From: Phycisphaerales bacterium
GTDB taxonomy: Bacteria > Planctomycetota > Phycisphaerae > UBA1845 > Fen-1342
Assembly (NCBI GenBank): GCA_022839625.1
Contig: JALHJL010000004.1
Span: 1-64,000 of the forward strand
DNA length: 64,000 nucleotides
Direction of reading: 5' to 3'
A program made the translations under genes and the position numbers. The notes under the pieces were generated by a model. That model was given only the letters and a program-made list of their open reading frames with translations. It ran no database searches and was not told the DNA's origin. Of the stretch, positions 50,112 to 58,556 are shown piece by piece. The number at the start of each line of letters is the position of its first letter. Positions within the stretch are counted from its first letter, which is position 1.

Positions 50112-50645
50112 ATGGCGACCGGGGAAGTCATCGGGGCGCTCCAGGAACGGTTTCCCGAGTTGGGCCTTGCGGCCCGCCCGCTGGTGACCCACGCGGACGG
50201 TCGGCCCTCGGGCCAGCTATGGGTCCGAATCCCGGCGGAGCGGCTGCTGGACGTGATGAGGTTTCTGCATCGTGATCCGCGGACGAAGTTCGAGCAGCTT
50301 TGCGACCTGACCTGCGTGGACTACTTGAACTACCCGGACGCGCACGACCGGTTCGGCGTGATCTACTCGTTGCTGAGCCTGACGCACAACCACCGCCTGT
50401 GGGTGAAGGTGTTCGTCAACGATCCGGGGCCGAGCGTGCCGTCGGTGACGTCGATCTGGAGGGGGGCGGAGTGGCCGGAGCGCGAAGTCTATGACATGTT
50501 CGGGGTGCGCTTCGAGGGCCATCCCGATCTGCGGCGGATTCTGATGCCGCCAAACTTCCTGGATTACCCGTTGCGGAAGGACTACCCGCTGACGGGGAAG
50601 GGTGAGCGCGAGGATTTCGAGGTCGTGACGCGGGAGACAGCGTGA
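50112..50645 (+). CDS. nuoC: NADH-quinone oxidoreductase subunit C
   Basis: This 177-residue subunit has the usual core (DRFGVIYSLLSLTHNHRLWVKVFV...SVTSIWRGAEWPEREVYDMFGVRFEGHPDLRRILMPPNFLDYPLRKDYPL). It is separate from nuoD, unlike the fused nuoCD of E. coli. It starts at the ATG at 50112, six bases after nuoB. The nuoC-nuoD gap of 109 bases holds an AT-rich inverted-repeat-like sequence with partial pairs ATTCAGAATGCAGAATTAAGAA and CATTCTGCCTTCTTGATTC. Confidence 0.95.
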   Translation: MATGEVIGALQERFPELGLAARPLVTHADGRPSGQLWVRIPAERLLDVMRFLHRDPRTKFEQLCDLTCVDYLNYPDAHDRFGVIYSLLSLTHNHRLWVKVFVNDPGPSVPSVTSIWRGAEWPEREVYDMFGVRFEGHPDLRRILMPPNFLDYPLRKDYPLTGKGEREDFEVVTRETA

Positions 50646-50754
50646 GAATTCAGAATGCAGAATTAAGAAAGGCAACGCGTTTCCGGGGGCGCTGGGGACG
50701 CGGGTAGGTCGTTCTTCATTCTGCCTTCTTGATTCATTCGGTAGGAGTTCAAGC

Positions 50755-52014
50755 TTGCCGGTTTCCTATGACTTGCCGCTGCCGACCACGCTCGAGCGCG
50801 AGGAGGGGAGCGATGAGCGCTGGGTGCTCAATTTCGGCCCCCAGCATCCCGCCACGCATACCACGCTGCGGCTGATGCTCGCCCTGGAGGGCGAGCGGAT
50901 CGTCGGCTGCACACCCGACATCGGTTTTCTGCACAGCGGCTTCGAGAAGCTCGGCGAGCACCTGGATTACAACCAATACGTCGTCATCGTCGAACGGATG
51001 AACTACGTCTGCCCGGTCAGCAACGATATCGCCTGGCACATGGCGGTCGAGAAGCTGTGCGGGATCGAGCTGACCCCGCGCTGCAAGGCCATCCGCACCG
51101 TTCTCGCCGAACTGGGGCGCATCCAGGACCACCTGCTGAACATCGGCGTCAGCGGGCTGGACCTGGGCGGCTTCACCGCGTTCCTGTACGGCTTCAACGA
51201 GCGCGAGATCATCTACGACCTGGTGGAGGCGATCAGCGGCTCGCGGTTTCATCCGAGCTATACGCGCGTCGGCGGACTGGCCCAGGACGCGCCGCCGGGG
51301 TGGGCGGAGCGCGTGCTCGACTTCGTGCGGAACCGCGTGCCGCCGGCGTTGCGCGACGTCGAGACGTTGCTCCTGCGCAACCGCATCTTCATCGAGCGGA
51401 CCAAGGGTATCGGCTACATCGGCCACGATGACGCGATCAACTGGTCGCTCACCGGACCGGTGGCGCGGGCCAGCGGCGTCCGGCGCGACCTGCGCAAGGA
51501 CGAGCCCTACCTTTGTTACGCCGACAACTGGGATGGCCAGGGCGCCCCGGCCGTCGATTTCCGGGTGCCGATCGCGCACGGCGGCGACGTGTATGCCCGG
51601 TTTCTCGTGCGGCTGGAGGAAGTGCGGCAGGCGTGCAGGATCATCGAGCAGGTTGCCGAGCGGCTGCCGGAAGGGCCGATCAACGCCGGCGCGGACGAGC
51701 GCTACATGCTGCCGGACAAGCGCGAGGTGTACTTCTCGATCGAGGGGCTGATCCATCATTTCGAGAAGGTGATGACCAATCGCGGGTTTCAGCCGCCGGT
51801 GGGCGAGGCGTATTTCGCGAATGAGACCGCGAACGGCGAGCTGGGCTACTACGTGGTCAGCGACGGCGGCCGGACGCCGTGGCGGGCCCGGACGCGCCCG
51901 CCGAGCTTCATCAACTACCAGGTGTTTCCGAAGCTGCTGGTGGGGCATCAGATCAGCGACGTGCCGGCGGTGCTGAACAGCTTGAACATCATTGCGGCGG
52001 AGCTGGACCGGTGA
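50755..52014 (+). CDS. nuoD: NADH-quinone oxidoreductase subunit D
   Basis: This 419-residue subunit binds quinone together with NuoB. It starts with TTG at 50755; a strong TAGGAG site lies seven bases before it and no ATG fits. The N-terminal motif FGPQHPATHTTLRL, the DPDIGFLHSGFEK-like helix and the C-terminal PPSFINYQVFPKLLVGHQISDVPAVLNSLNIIAAELDR are family-typical. Its stop is overlapped by GTG of the next gene (GTGA), which is not a nuo gene. Confidence 0.95.
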   Translation: MPVSYDLPLPTTLEREEGSDERWVLNFGPQHPATHTTLRLMLALEGERIVGCTPDIGFLHSGFEKLGEHLDYNQYVVIVERMNYVCPVSNDIAWHMAVEKLCGIELTPRCKAIRTVLAELGRIQDHLLNIGVSGLDLGGFTAFLYGFNEREIIYDLVEAISGSRFHPSYTRVGGLAQDAPPGWAERVLDFVRNRVPPALRDVETLLLRNRIFIERTKGIGYIGHDDAINWSLTGPVARASGVRRDLRKDEPYLCYADNWDGQGAPAVDFRVPIAHGGDVYARFLVRLEEVRQACRIIEQVAERLPEGPINAGADERYMLPDKREVYFSIEGLIHHFEKVMTNRGFQPPVGEAYFANETANGELGYYVVSDGGRTPWRARTRPPSFINYQVFPKLLVGHQISDVPAVLNSLNIIAAELDR

Positions 52015-52652
52015 GCGGCGATGGACAAGTCGAATCGACTCCGTTTGGGAGCCCGGCGCGCCAGGCCGCGTACGAACGTCTGGTGCCCGATTTCAGGGGA
52101 CAAGTCATGGCCGTGGGTCGTGTCGAACGGCTGCTCAAGAAAGTAACCACGGCCTTGCAAGACGCGGGCATCGAGTATGCGGTCATTGGTGGCAACGCTG
52201 TGGCCGCATGGGTCGCGAGTGTCGACCCGGGGGCCGTTCGAGCGACCAAGGACGTGGATATCCTCGTGCGTCGCGCCGACCTGAACCGGATGCGTGCAGT
52301 GCTCGGGCCGCTTGGGTTTATCCCCGCGGATGTGCTGGGGGTGTGGATGTTTGTCGAACGCGCCGACCCCAACCCGCGGACCGGCGTGCACTTGGTGTTT
52401 GCCAACGAGATCATCCGCCCGCACTACAAGTATGCGGCACCCGATCCGGCGGCTGCGCAGCGCAGCGTCCAGGGCTTCCGGGTGCTCGCGCTTCCGGCTC
52501 TGGTGGCCATGAAGCTGGAGTCCTTTCGGGACATTGATCGTGCGCACATTCGCGACCTGCTGAGCGTTGGGCTGATCACTGATGAACTGACTGCCCAGCT
52601 TCCGGATGATTTGCGGACCAAGCTTCAGTCGCTCCTGGATACGCCCGACTGA
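52011..52652 (+). CDS. Nucleotidyltransferase-fold protein inserted in the nuo operon
   Basis: This 213-residue protein has an N-terminal nucleotidyltransferase-superfamily core. A helix is followed by IEYAVIGGNAVAAWV (Gly-Gly at 60-61) and ATKDVDILVRR with the acidic pair D81-x-D83. The C-terminal part (LPALVAMKLESFRDIDRAHIRDLLSVGLI) resembles that of DUF6036/AbiEii-like nucleotidyltransferases. No toxin or antitoxin partner gene is visible beside it. GTG 52011 overlaps the nuoD stop (GTGA), so it is translated as part of the complex I operon although it has no known role there. nuoE follows 13 bases later. Confidence 0.72.
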   Translation: MSGDGQVESTPFGSPARQAAYERLVPDFRGQVMAVGRVERLLKKVTTALQDAGIEYAVIGGNAVAAWVASVDPGAVRATKDVDILVRRADLNRMRAVLGPLGFIPADVLGVWMFVERADPNPRTGVHLVFANEIIRPHYKYAAPDPAAAQRSVQGFRVLALPALVAMKLESFRDIDRAHIRDLLSVGLITDELTAQLPDDLRTKLQSLLDTPD

Positions 52653-52665
52653 ACGGAGGAGCGTC

Positions 52666-53250
52666 GTGAGTTGGCGGACCATTGACCGCAGGACTGTCGC
52701 CGAGGAAGACCTCGGGCCCGGGTTGAGCACGGCGGCGGAGGACAAGATTCGCGCGTTCCTTCCGCGCTACCCGACGAAGCGCGCCGCGCTGCTCCCCGCG
52801 CTGCATATCGCGCAGGACGCCGTCGGGTACGTCTCGCTGCGCGCGATGCGCCAGATTGCCGAGCTGTTGGAGCTGCCGCCGGCCGCGGTGATGGACGTCG
52901 TCAGCTTCTACACGCACTTCTGGACGCATCCGAAGGGCCGTAAGACGATCGTGCTGTGCCGGTCGCTGACGTGCGAGCTGATGGGCGGTGGGGCGGTGCT
53001 CGCGGCGCTGGAGGCCAGGCTGGGCATCCGCGAGCACCAGACCACGCCCGACGGCGAGTATTCGCTGATGACGGAGGAGTGCCTGGCGGCGTGCGAGCAT
53101 GCGCCGTGCATGCTCATCAACGAGAAGCTGCACAAGTGCGTCCGCGTGGAGGACCTGGACCGCATTCTGGCGGAGCCGGCTAACGATAAGCTCGATGTGG
53201 CGCGCAGCAACCTGTTCGATGCGCCGACCAGCGATCGGCGCGCCCCGTAG
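52666..53250 (+). CDS. nuoE: NADH-quinone oxidoreductase subunit E
   Basis: This 194-residue subunit of the NADH-oxidising module carries the [2Fe-2S] cluster N1a. The cysteine ligands appear in LCRSLTCELMGG and TEECLAACEHAPC. The N-terminal SAAED...FLPRYPTKRAALLPALHIAQDAVGYVS segment is family-typical. The GTG at 52666 has GGAGGA upstream. The stop codon TAG at 53248-53250 is the first part of the REP hairpin GTAGCGCCGGACC, which begins right at the gene's end. Confidence 0.94.
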   Translation: MSWRTIDRRTVAEEDLGPGLSTAAEDKIRAFLPRYPTKRAALLPALHIAQDAVGYVSLRAMRQIAELLELPPAAVMDVVSFYTHFWTHPKGRKTIVLCRSLTCELMGGGAVLAALEARLGIREHQTTPDGEYSLMTEECLAACEHAPCMLINEKLHKCVRVEDLDRILAEPANDKLDVARSNLFDAPTSDRRAP

Positions 53251-53274
53251 CGCCGGACCTCCGTGTCCGGCGTC
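53247..53274. repeat. REP hairpin upstream of RAYT gene
   Basis: GTAG followed by GCCGGACCTCCGTGTCCGGC: a 7-bp stem with a 6-base loop. The exact inverse (GCCGGACACGGAGGTCCGGC) is found after the RAYT gene at 53880-53899. Related arms form the interior of the 146-bp elements. Confidence 0.85.
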
Positions 53275-53287
53275 CGAAGGAGACCGA

Positions 53288-53806
53288 GTGGACCGCGAAG
53301 CATGGAGACGAGAAGCCGCGATAGAAAGTGGCGCCTCGCCACCAGCTACCTATGGCCGTGGCCGCGCCGTCCGGCTCGACTCCGAGATCTATGCCGCGGA
53401 TGTTCCCGTGCATCTGACGATCTGTGCCGAAGATGGTCAGCCGTTTGTGGATGACCATGTGACGCGGATGGTCTGTGAGGCCGTCGAGGTCAGCGCGGCA
53501 ATGGTTGGGCAGCGCCTCCTTGTCTACTGCCTGATGCCCGACCACTTGCACGTCGTGGTCTCGCCAGCCGAATCGCGCACGCCGGTCGCGGTGTTCCTGA
53601 AGAAGTTCAAGAGCTTTACGACCAATCGCTACCAGAAGATGATGCCCGCCGCTCGGCTCTGGCAGTACTCGGCGCGCGATCGAGTGAAGCGGGCTGCGGA
53701 GAAGCTGCGGACATTGGTGGAGTACATCGCGAACAACCCGGTTCGTCACGGGTTGGTGAAATGTTGGCTGGACTGGCCGTATACGAAGGTGTGCGTCGAC
53801 TTGTGA
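53288..53806 (+). CDS. REP-associated tyrosine transposase (RAYT, IS200-like Y1 family)
   Basis: This 172-residue protein has the Y1/HUH nuclease motif MPDHLHVVVSP (His-x-His at about 78-80) and a helix FTTNRYQKM with the probable catalytic tyrosine. Its C-terminal YIANNPVRHGLV is seen in REP-associated transposases. These enzymes cut and rejoin single-stranded REP hairpins and are thought to spread REP sequences. The GTG at 53288 has AAGGAG in front. The gene sits between nuoE and nuoF, with REPs on both sides in opposite orientation, so it is probably the enzyme for the repeat family in this genome. Confidence 0.88.
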   Translation: MDREAWRREAAIESGASPPATYGRGRAVRLDSEIYAADVPVHLTICAEDGQPFVDDHVTRMVCEAVEVSAAMVGQRLLVYCLMPDHLHVVVSPAESRTPVAVFLKKFKSFTTNRYQKMMPAARLWQYSARDRVKRAAEKLRTLVEYIANNPVRHGLVKCWLDWPYTKVCVDL

Positions 53807-53812
53807 CAGGTT

Positions 53813-53904
53813 TGCGCCGGACACCCGCCGCGGCGGGCAGGCTTCCGTCCGGCGCTACGGATGTCCGACCCGGAAGCACGCCGGACACGGAGGTCCGGCG
53901 CTAC
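53813..53904. repeat. Inverted REP pair downstream of RAYT gene
   Basis: Contains CGCCGGACACCCGCCGCGG...GTCCGGCGCTAC (53815-53858), matching the second arm of the 146-bp elements, then GCCGGACACGGAGGTCCGGC (53880-53899), the inverse of the REP in front of the RAYT gene. Together they make a BIME-like block. Confidence 0.85.
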
Positions 53905-53915
53905 AGGACCCGACG

Positions 53916-55346
53916 ATGCCGTTTGAACGCGTACTGATGAAGCACGTCGGCGTGCCGAACAGCACGTCGCTGGCCGTCTACCAGGCCGATGGCGGGTACA
54001 CGGGTGCCGCCCGCGCCCTCCGCATGAAGCCCGACGAGCTGGTGGAACTGGTCAAGCAAGCCAACTTGCGCGGCCGCGGCGGCGCCGGCTTCCCGGCCGG
54101 CCTCAAGTGGAGCTTCCTGCCCAAGGACCGCAAGATCACGTACCTGTGCGTCAACGCCGACGAGTCCGAGCCGCCCACCTTCTGCAACCGCGTGCTCATC
54201 GACCACGACCCGCACATGCTCCTGGAGGGCATCCTCATCGCCGGCTACGCGACGCGGACGACCGTCGCCTACATCTACCTGCGCGGCGAGTTCATGGAGC
54301 AATTCCACGTCTTGCAGCGGGCGCTCGACGAGGCGTACGCCGCGGGGTATTTCGGCCGGAACATCCTTGGCAGCGGGTACGACCTGGAGTGCTACATCCA
54401 CCGCGGCGCGGGGGCGTACATCTGCGGAGAGGAAACCGGTCTGATCGAGAGCCTGGAGGGCAAACGCGGCTGGCCGCGGATCAAGCCGCCGTTTCCGGCC
54501 GTGGAGGGCCTCTTCCGGCAGCCGACGGTGGTCAACAACGTCGAAACGCTGGCGTGCCTGCCACACCTCCTGACGCGCGGGCTGGAGTGGTGGCTGGGGC
54601 TGGGGACGGCGAACTCCAAGGGCCCGAAGATGTACTGCATCAGCGGCCCGGTGAATCGCCCCGGCTGCTACGAAGCCCCCCTGGGAATTACGTGCCGCGA
54701 GCTGATCTACGGGGACGATTTCGGCGGCGGCATGCGCGGCGGGAAGAAGGTCAAAGCGGTGTTTCCCGGCGGGCTCTCGATGGGCGTGTTGCGCGGCGAC
54801 CTGTTCCCAAGGGCGCCGGCCGGTACGATCGACCCGCGACAGGATTACGACGAGCTGGACTGTGTGCTCGACTTCGACGACGTACGCAAATACGATCTGC
54901 TTGGTCTGGGCACCGCGGCGGCGGTGGTGGTGCCGGAGGACGCGGACATGCGCGACGTGCTGGTCAACGTCGCGCGGTTCTACGCGCTGGAGTCGTGCGG
55001 CCAGTGTACGCATTGCCGCGAGGGCACGACCTGGATGTACAAGATCGCGCAGCGGATGCGGGCCGGGGCCGGCCGACTGCTCGATCTCGATCTGCTGGTC
55101 GAAATCTCGCAGAACATGGGCATGATGCCCGGCATGAGCATTTGCGGGTTGCCCGACGGGGCCGCGTGGCCCGTGCGGACGGCCGTGCAGAAGTTCCGCC
55201 GCGAATTCGAGCGGCGCATCGCGGAGCAGGAGCCGGAGGCCGCTCGGCGATGGACTCGCGAGGTGAACCGGGCGGCCTATGAGCTCCCCGTGCTGCAAGG
55301 CCGCGAGACGACGTACGTCGGCGGGACGTTCTACCAGCCGCCGTAG
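53916..55346 (+). CDS. nuoF: NADH-quinone oxidoreductase subunit F
   Basis: This 476-residue flavoprotein subunit oxidises NADH. It has NADH/FMN-binding glycine-rich segments (LRGRGGAGFPAGLKW, GAGAYICGEETGLIESLEGKRG) and the N3 [4Fe-4S] cysteines in ESCGQCTHCREGT, with the fourth near SICGLPDGAAWP. The protein is of family length. It is separated from nuoE by the RAYT gene, which breaks the usual nuoEF order. The stop (TAG) is again followed by a REP-like GTAGCGCCGGA. Confidence 0.95.
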   Translation: MPFERVLMKHVGVPNSTSLAVYQADGGYTGAARALRMKPDELVELVKQANLRGRGGAGFPAGLKWSFLPKDRKITYLCVNADESEPPTFCNRVLIDHDPHMLLEGILIAGYATRTTVAYIYLRGEFMEQFHVLQRALDEAYAAGYFGRNILGSGYDLECYIHRGAGAYICGEETGLIESLEGKRGWPRIKPPFPAVEGLFRQPTVVNNVETLACLPHLLTRGLEWWLGLGTANSKGPKMYCISGPVNRPGCYEAPLGITCRELIYGDDFGGGMRGGKKVKAVFPGGLSMGVLRGDLFPRAPAGTIDPRQDYDELDCVLDFDDVRKYDLLGLGTAAAVVVPEDADMRDVLVNVARFYALESCGQCTHCREGTTWMYKIAQRMRAGAGRLLDLDLLVEISQNMGMMPGMSICGLPDGAAWPVRTAVQKFRREFERRIAEQEPEAARRWTREVNRAAYELPVLQGRETTYVGGTFYQPP

Positions 55347-55357
55347 CGCCGGAAGGG

Positions 55358-55465
55358 TGCGAGAAGGGATTCTCGCACCAGCGATGCGAGAAGGGATTCT
55401 CGCACCAGCGATGCGAGAAAGGATTCTCGCACCAGCGATGCGAGAAGGGATTCTCGCCGGCGAGG
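55358..55465. repeat. Four 27-bp tandem repeats with internal hairpin
   Basis: Units start at about 55358, 55385, 55412 and 55439 and read TGCGAGAAGGGATTCTCGC followed by ACCAGCGA. Each contains a 7-bp stem (GCGAGAA/TTCTCGC). They are followed at 55468-55485 by one copy of the GCAAAGC hairpin (GCAAAGCAGGGCTTTG). The array separates nuoF and nuoG. There are no spacers between the repeats, so this is not CRISPR. Confidence 0.85.
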
Positions 55466-55503
55466 ACGCAAAGCAGGGCTTTGTACCACTGGTTTGAGAG
55501 GCT

Positions 55504-57150
55504 ATGCCGAAGATCATCATCGATGGCCGCGAGATCGAGTGCCGGGCGGGTATCCCGGTCTTGCAGGCTGCGCTCGAAGCCGGGCTCGCCGTGCCGCACT
55601 ATTGCTACCACCCCGGCCTCAGTATCGTCGCGAGCTGCCGCCTGTGCCTGATGGAGATGAAGCTGCCGCACCCCCAGACCCGCGAATTGGTCTGGGCGCC
55701 GAAGCTCTTTCCTTCGTGCCAGACGCCGGTGCAGGACGGGATGGAGGTGCGGTTCGACTCGGCGGCCGTGCGCGACAACCAGAAACACGTGATGGAGTAC
55801 TACCTGCTCAATCACCCGCTGGACTGCCCGGTGTGCGACAAGGCCGGCGAGTGCTACTTGCAGGACTACACCGAGGCCCACGGCCCCGGCTCCTCGCGGA
55901 TGGTCGAGGACAAGCAGAAGAACCCGAAGAAGGACATCGGCCCGCACACGTTGCTCTACCAGGACCGCTGCGTGCTCTGCTCGCGCTGCGTGCGCTTCTG
56001 TGACGAGATCGCCGGCACCGGCGAGTTGGCCGTGGTGAATCGCGGCAGCCGGGGCGAGATCGACGTGTTTCCCGGCCGGCCGCTGGACAACCCGCTCCAG
56101 GGCAACGTGGTGGACCTGTGCCCCGTCGGGGCGCTGCTGGACAAGGACTTCCTGTTCAAGCAGCGGGTGTGGCTCCTGCGCTCGACCAAGTCCGTCAGCC
56201 CGGCGGACAGCGGCGGCCAGACGATCTGGATCGATTCGAACGAGCAAGGCATCCACCGCATCCGCCCGCGGTACAACGAGCGGGTCAATGAGTGGTGGAT
56301 CAGCGACGAGGCCCGCTTTGGCTGGAAGTACGTGCACCGCCCGGATCGGCTGAATCGACCGCAGGTGCGCGAGGCCGGCACAATGCGCCCCGCGCGCTGG
56401 GAGGAATTGCCCACACTGCTGCGATCGAGGTTCGCGGAAATGACGCCCGGCGCCTCGCTGGCTGAGGGAGCGTTGGGACCCTCCCCTGACACCGCCCTGA
56501 AAGGGAGGGGAATTGCGGCCGTGCTGAGCCCGATGATGAGCTGTGAGGAGGCCTGGCTGCTGGCACGCTTCGTCCGGGATGTGGCCCCGCAGGCGACGCT
56601 GGTCCTCGGGCATGTCCCCGTCGTTGGCGAGGACCAGACGTTTCCCAAGGGCTTCACGATCAAGGCGGAGAAATGCCCGAACCGGCGCGGCGTTGAGACG
56701 ATTCTGCGCCACCTGGGCGGTCACACCGCCGATTTCCGCACGTTCCTGGGCCAGGCGGTCGAGCGCCGGTTTGATGCTGCGTACATCGTTGGTGGTTACC
56801 CGGACGTTTGGGTTACGCCGGACGTCGCGGACGCCCTCGCGAAGGTGGAGTTCCTTGTCGTACACGACCTCTTCCCGTCGCGGCTGAATGAACGCGCGGC
56901 GGTGCAGATTCCCGGCGCGACCTGGGCCGAGCGCGAAGGGACGTTCATGAATTGCGACGGTCTGCTTCAGCCGTTCGAGCGGGCGATTGTGCCGCCGGAG
57001 GGCGTGAAGAGCGATGGGCAGTTTGTCTACGAGCTGGCCGGGCGGTCCGGCCTGTTTCATGCGCGGAAGGTGCGTGACGAAATGGCGGCGGAGATGCCGC
57101 AGTTTGCCGAGGTGTTTGTGCCGCGCGAGCTTCCGAAGCACGCGCACTGA
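55504..57150 (+). CDS. nuoG: NADH-quinone oxidoreductase subunit G
   Basis: This 548-residue subunit carries several iron-sulfur clusters. The N-terminal ferredoxin-like part has the N1b cysteines (YCYHPGLSIVASCRLCLMEM, SCQTPV). The N5 ligands are in NHPLDCPVCDKAGEC with its histidine, and the N4 ligands are in RCVLCSRCVRFC with CPVG. The C-terminal molybdopterin-like region is much shorter than in E. coli NuoG (about 900 residues). Near residues 322-338 a short repeat (GPSPDTALKGRG) is inserted in frame. The start is ATG 55504 with GAGAGG in front. Confidence 0.94.
   Translation: MPKIIIDGREIECRAGIPVLQAALEAGLAVPHYCYHPGLSIVASCRLCLMEMKLPHPQTRELVWAPKLFPSCQTPVQDGMEVRFDSAAVRDNQKHVMEYYLLNHPLDCPVCDKAGECYLQDYTEAHGPGSSRMVEDKQKNPKKDIGPHTLLYQDRCVLCSRCVRFCDEIAGTGELAVVNRGSRGEIDVFPGRPLDNPLQGNVVDLCPVGALLDKDFLFKQRVWLLRSTKSVSPADSGGQTIWIDSNEQGIHRIRPRYNERVNEWWISDEARFGWKYVHRPDRLNRPQVREAGTMRPARWEELPTLLRSRFAEMTPGASLAEGALGPSPDTALKGRGIAAVLSPMMSCEEAWLLARFVRDVAPQATLVLGHVPVVGEDQTFPKGFTIKAEKCPNRRGVETILRHLGGHTADFRTFLGQAVERRFDAAYIVGGYPDVWVTPDVADALAKVEFLVVHDLFPSRLNERAAVQIPGATWAEREGTFMNCDGLLQPFERAIVPPEGVKSDGQFVYELAGRSGLFHARKVRDEMAAEMPQFAEVFVPRELPKHAH
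56466..56520. repeat. In-frame palindromic insertion in nuoG
   Basis: GGGACCCTCCCCTGACACCG followed by AAAGGGAGGGG: a C-rich/G-rich palindrome that resembles G-rich repeats at 3600-3660 and 3805-3830 around the 146-bp element and the insertion in nuoL. It keeps the frame. Confidence 0.6.
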
Positions 57151-57183
57151 CGCGGCCGGCTCAGCAACGGTGCGACGTACGCC

Positions 57184-58491
57184 ATGACGAACCAAACGAT
57201 ACAACGTGTCGAAGGGGCTTTGCGGAACCCGCTGGTCCTCGTCGGCGTCGGCGCCGTCCTGACGGTCCCCGCGGCGCTGGTCCTCGTGCTGGCGTTTCCC
57301 CTCTACCGGGGCCTCCTTTCCGACCCGTTCTGGTTTCCCCTCCTCGTGATGGCCGCCGTGCTCTTTCTCATCCTGAACGCCACCGCGGTCTGCATCCTCG
57401 CGGAGCGGAAGATTGCCGGCTTCACGCAGGACCGTTACGGCCCGAACCGCGTCGGCTTCTGGGGCCTGCTCCAACCCGTCGCCGACGGCCTGAAGTTCCT
57501 GCTCAAAGAGGACATCATTCCGCGGCGGGTGGACAAGCCGCTGTTTCTGCTGGCGCCGTGTCTGGCGCTGATCGTCAGCCTGGTCGGGTTTGCGGTCATC
57601 CCCTGGGCGGGCGAGGTGCATTGGCCGTGGATGGAGGCCGGCACGACCGTCTCGACCCAGGTCGCGCGCCTGGACATCGGCATACTCTACGTGATCGCGG
57701 TCGGCTCGCTCGGGGTCTACGGCCTCGTGCTGGCGGGGTACGCGAGCAACAACAAGTACTCCTTCTACGGCGGCCTGCGCGCGACGGCGCAGATGATCAG
57801 CTACGAGTTGCCGCTCGGGTTGGCGCTGCTGTGTGTGCTGCTCACCACCGGCACGTTGCGGCTGGAGGAAATCGTCAACCAGCAGGCGCACAGCGGCGTC
57901 TGGTACGTCTTCGTGCACCCGCTCGCCTTTCTGCTAATCGTGATCTGCCTGTTCGCCGAAACGAACCGCGCGCCGTTCGACCTGCCGGAGGCGGAGCAGG
58001 AGCTGGTGGGCGGATACCACACGGAGTACAGCGCGATGAAGTTCGCGCTCTTCTTCCTGGCCGAGTATGCGCACATGATCACGGGCAGCGCCGTGGCGAT
58101 CGCCCTGTTTCTCGGTGGCTGGGCGCCGCTGCCGTTCACGTCCTGGCTGGCCGACAACACGGCGTGGTGGGCGATGCTGCTCAAGTTCGGGGTGTACCTG
58201 CTCAAGGTCGCCCTGTTCATTGGCGTCATGATGTGGGTGCGCTGGACCATCCCCCGTTTTCGCTTCGATCAGCTCATGCGCCTGGCCTGGCGGTCGCTGG
58301 TCCCGCTCGGCCTGCTCCTGATGGCGGCGGTCGCAGTGTTGACGCTGTTTGGCGGGCAGCGGGTCTGGTGGGCCGGCCTGGGCGTGAACGTGCTGGTTCT
58401 GCTTGGCGTTCTCTGGTGGGCAGCGCGATCGAAGCAGCCCATGACCGGCCGGCAGGAGGACTTGCCGCCGGTGGAGTTTGGAGCGATGTAG
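57184..58491 (+). CDS. nuoH: NADH-quinone oxidoreductase subunit H
   Basis: This 435-residue membrane subunit with about eight helices lies at the quinone site of complex I. The typical segments are AERKIAGFTQDRYGPNRVG, SNNKYSFYGGLRATAQMISYELPL and ETNRAPFDLPEAEQELVGGYHTEYSAMKFALFFLAEYA. ATG at 57184. The stop TAG is part of a REP-like GTAGCGCCGGACC. C-terminal residues 380-435 are less conserved. Confidence 0.95.
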   Translation: MTNQTIQRVEGALRNPLVLVGVGAVLTVPAALVLVLAFPLYRGLLSDPFWFPLLVMAAVLFLILNATAVCILAERKIAGFTQDRYGPNRVGFWGLLQPVADGLKFLLKEDIIPRRVDKPLFLLAPCLALIVSLVGFAVIPWAGEVHWPWMEAGTTVSTQVARLDIGILYVIAVGSLGVYGLVLAGYASNNKYSFYGGLRATAQMISYELPLGLALLCVLLTTGTLRLEEIVNQQAHSGVWYVFVHPLAFLLIVICLFAETNRAPFDLPEAEQELVGGYHTEYSAMKFALFFLAEYAHMITGSAVAIALFLGGWAPLPFTSWLADNTAWWAMLLKFGVYLLKVALFIGVMMWVRWTIPRFRFDQLMRLAWRSLVPLGLLLMAAVAVLTLFGGQRVWWAGLGVNVLVLLGVLWWAARSKQPMTGRQEDLPPVEFGAM

Positions 58492-58556
58492 CGCCGGACC
58501 TCAGCTCGCCGCAGCGAGTTGCCTGTAGCGACCTGCCCGCCGCGACGGAAACAGTC

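Noticed and set aside
52956..53183. A 75-codon plus-strand open frame within nuoE
   Set aside because: Out-of-frame shadow of the conserved nuoE sequence.
55358..55465. Possible CRISPR array
   Set aside because: Repeats of 27 bp follow each other directly with no unique spacers, and no cas genes are in the window.
54964..57918. A 984-codon minus-strand open frame across nuoF, nuoG and nuoH
   Set aside because: Antisense shadow of highly conserved complex I genes in a GC-rich genome; rich in Arg/His and without motifs.
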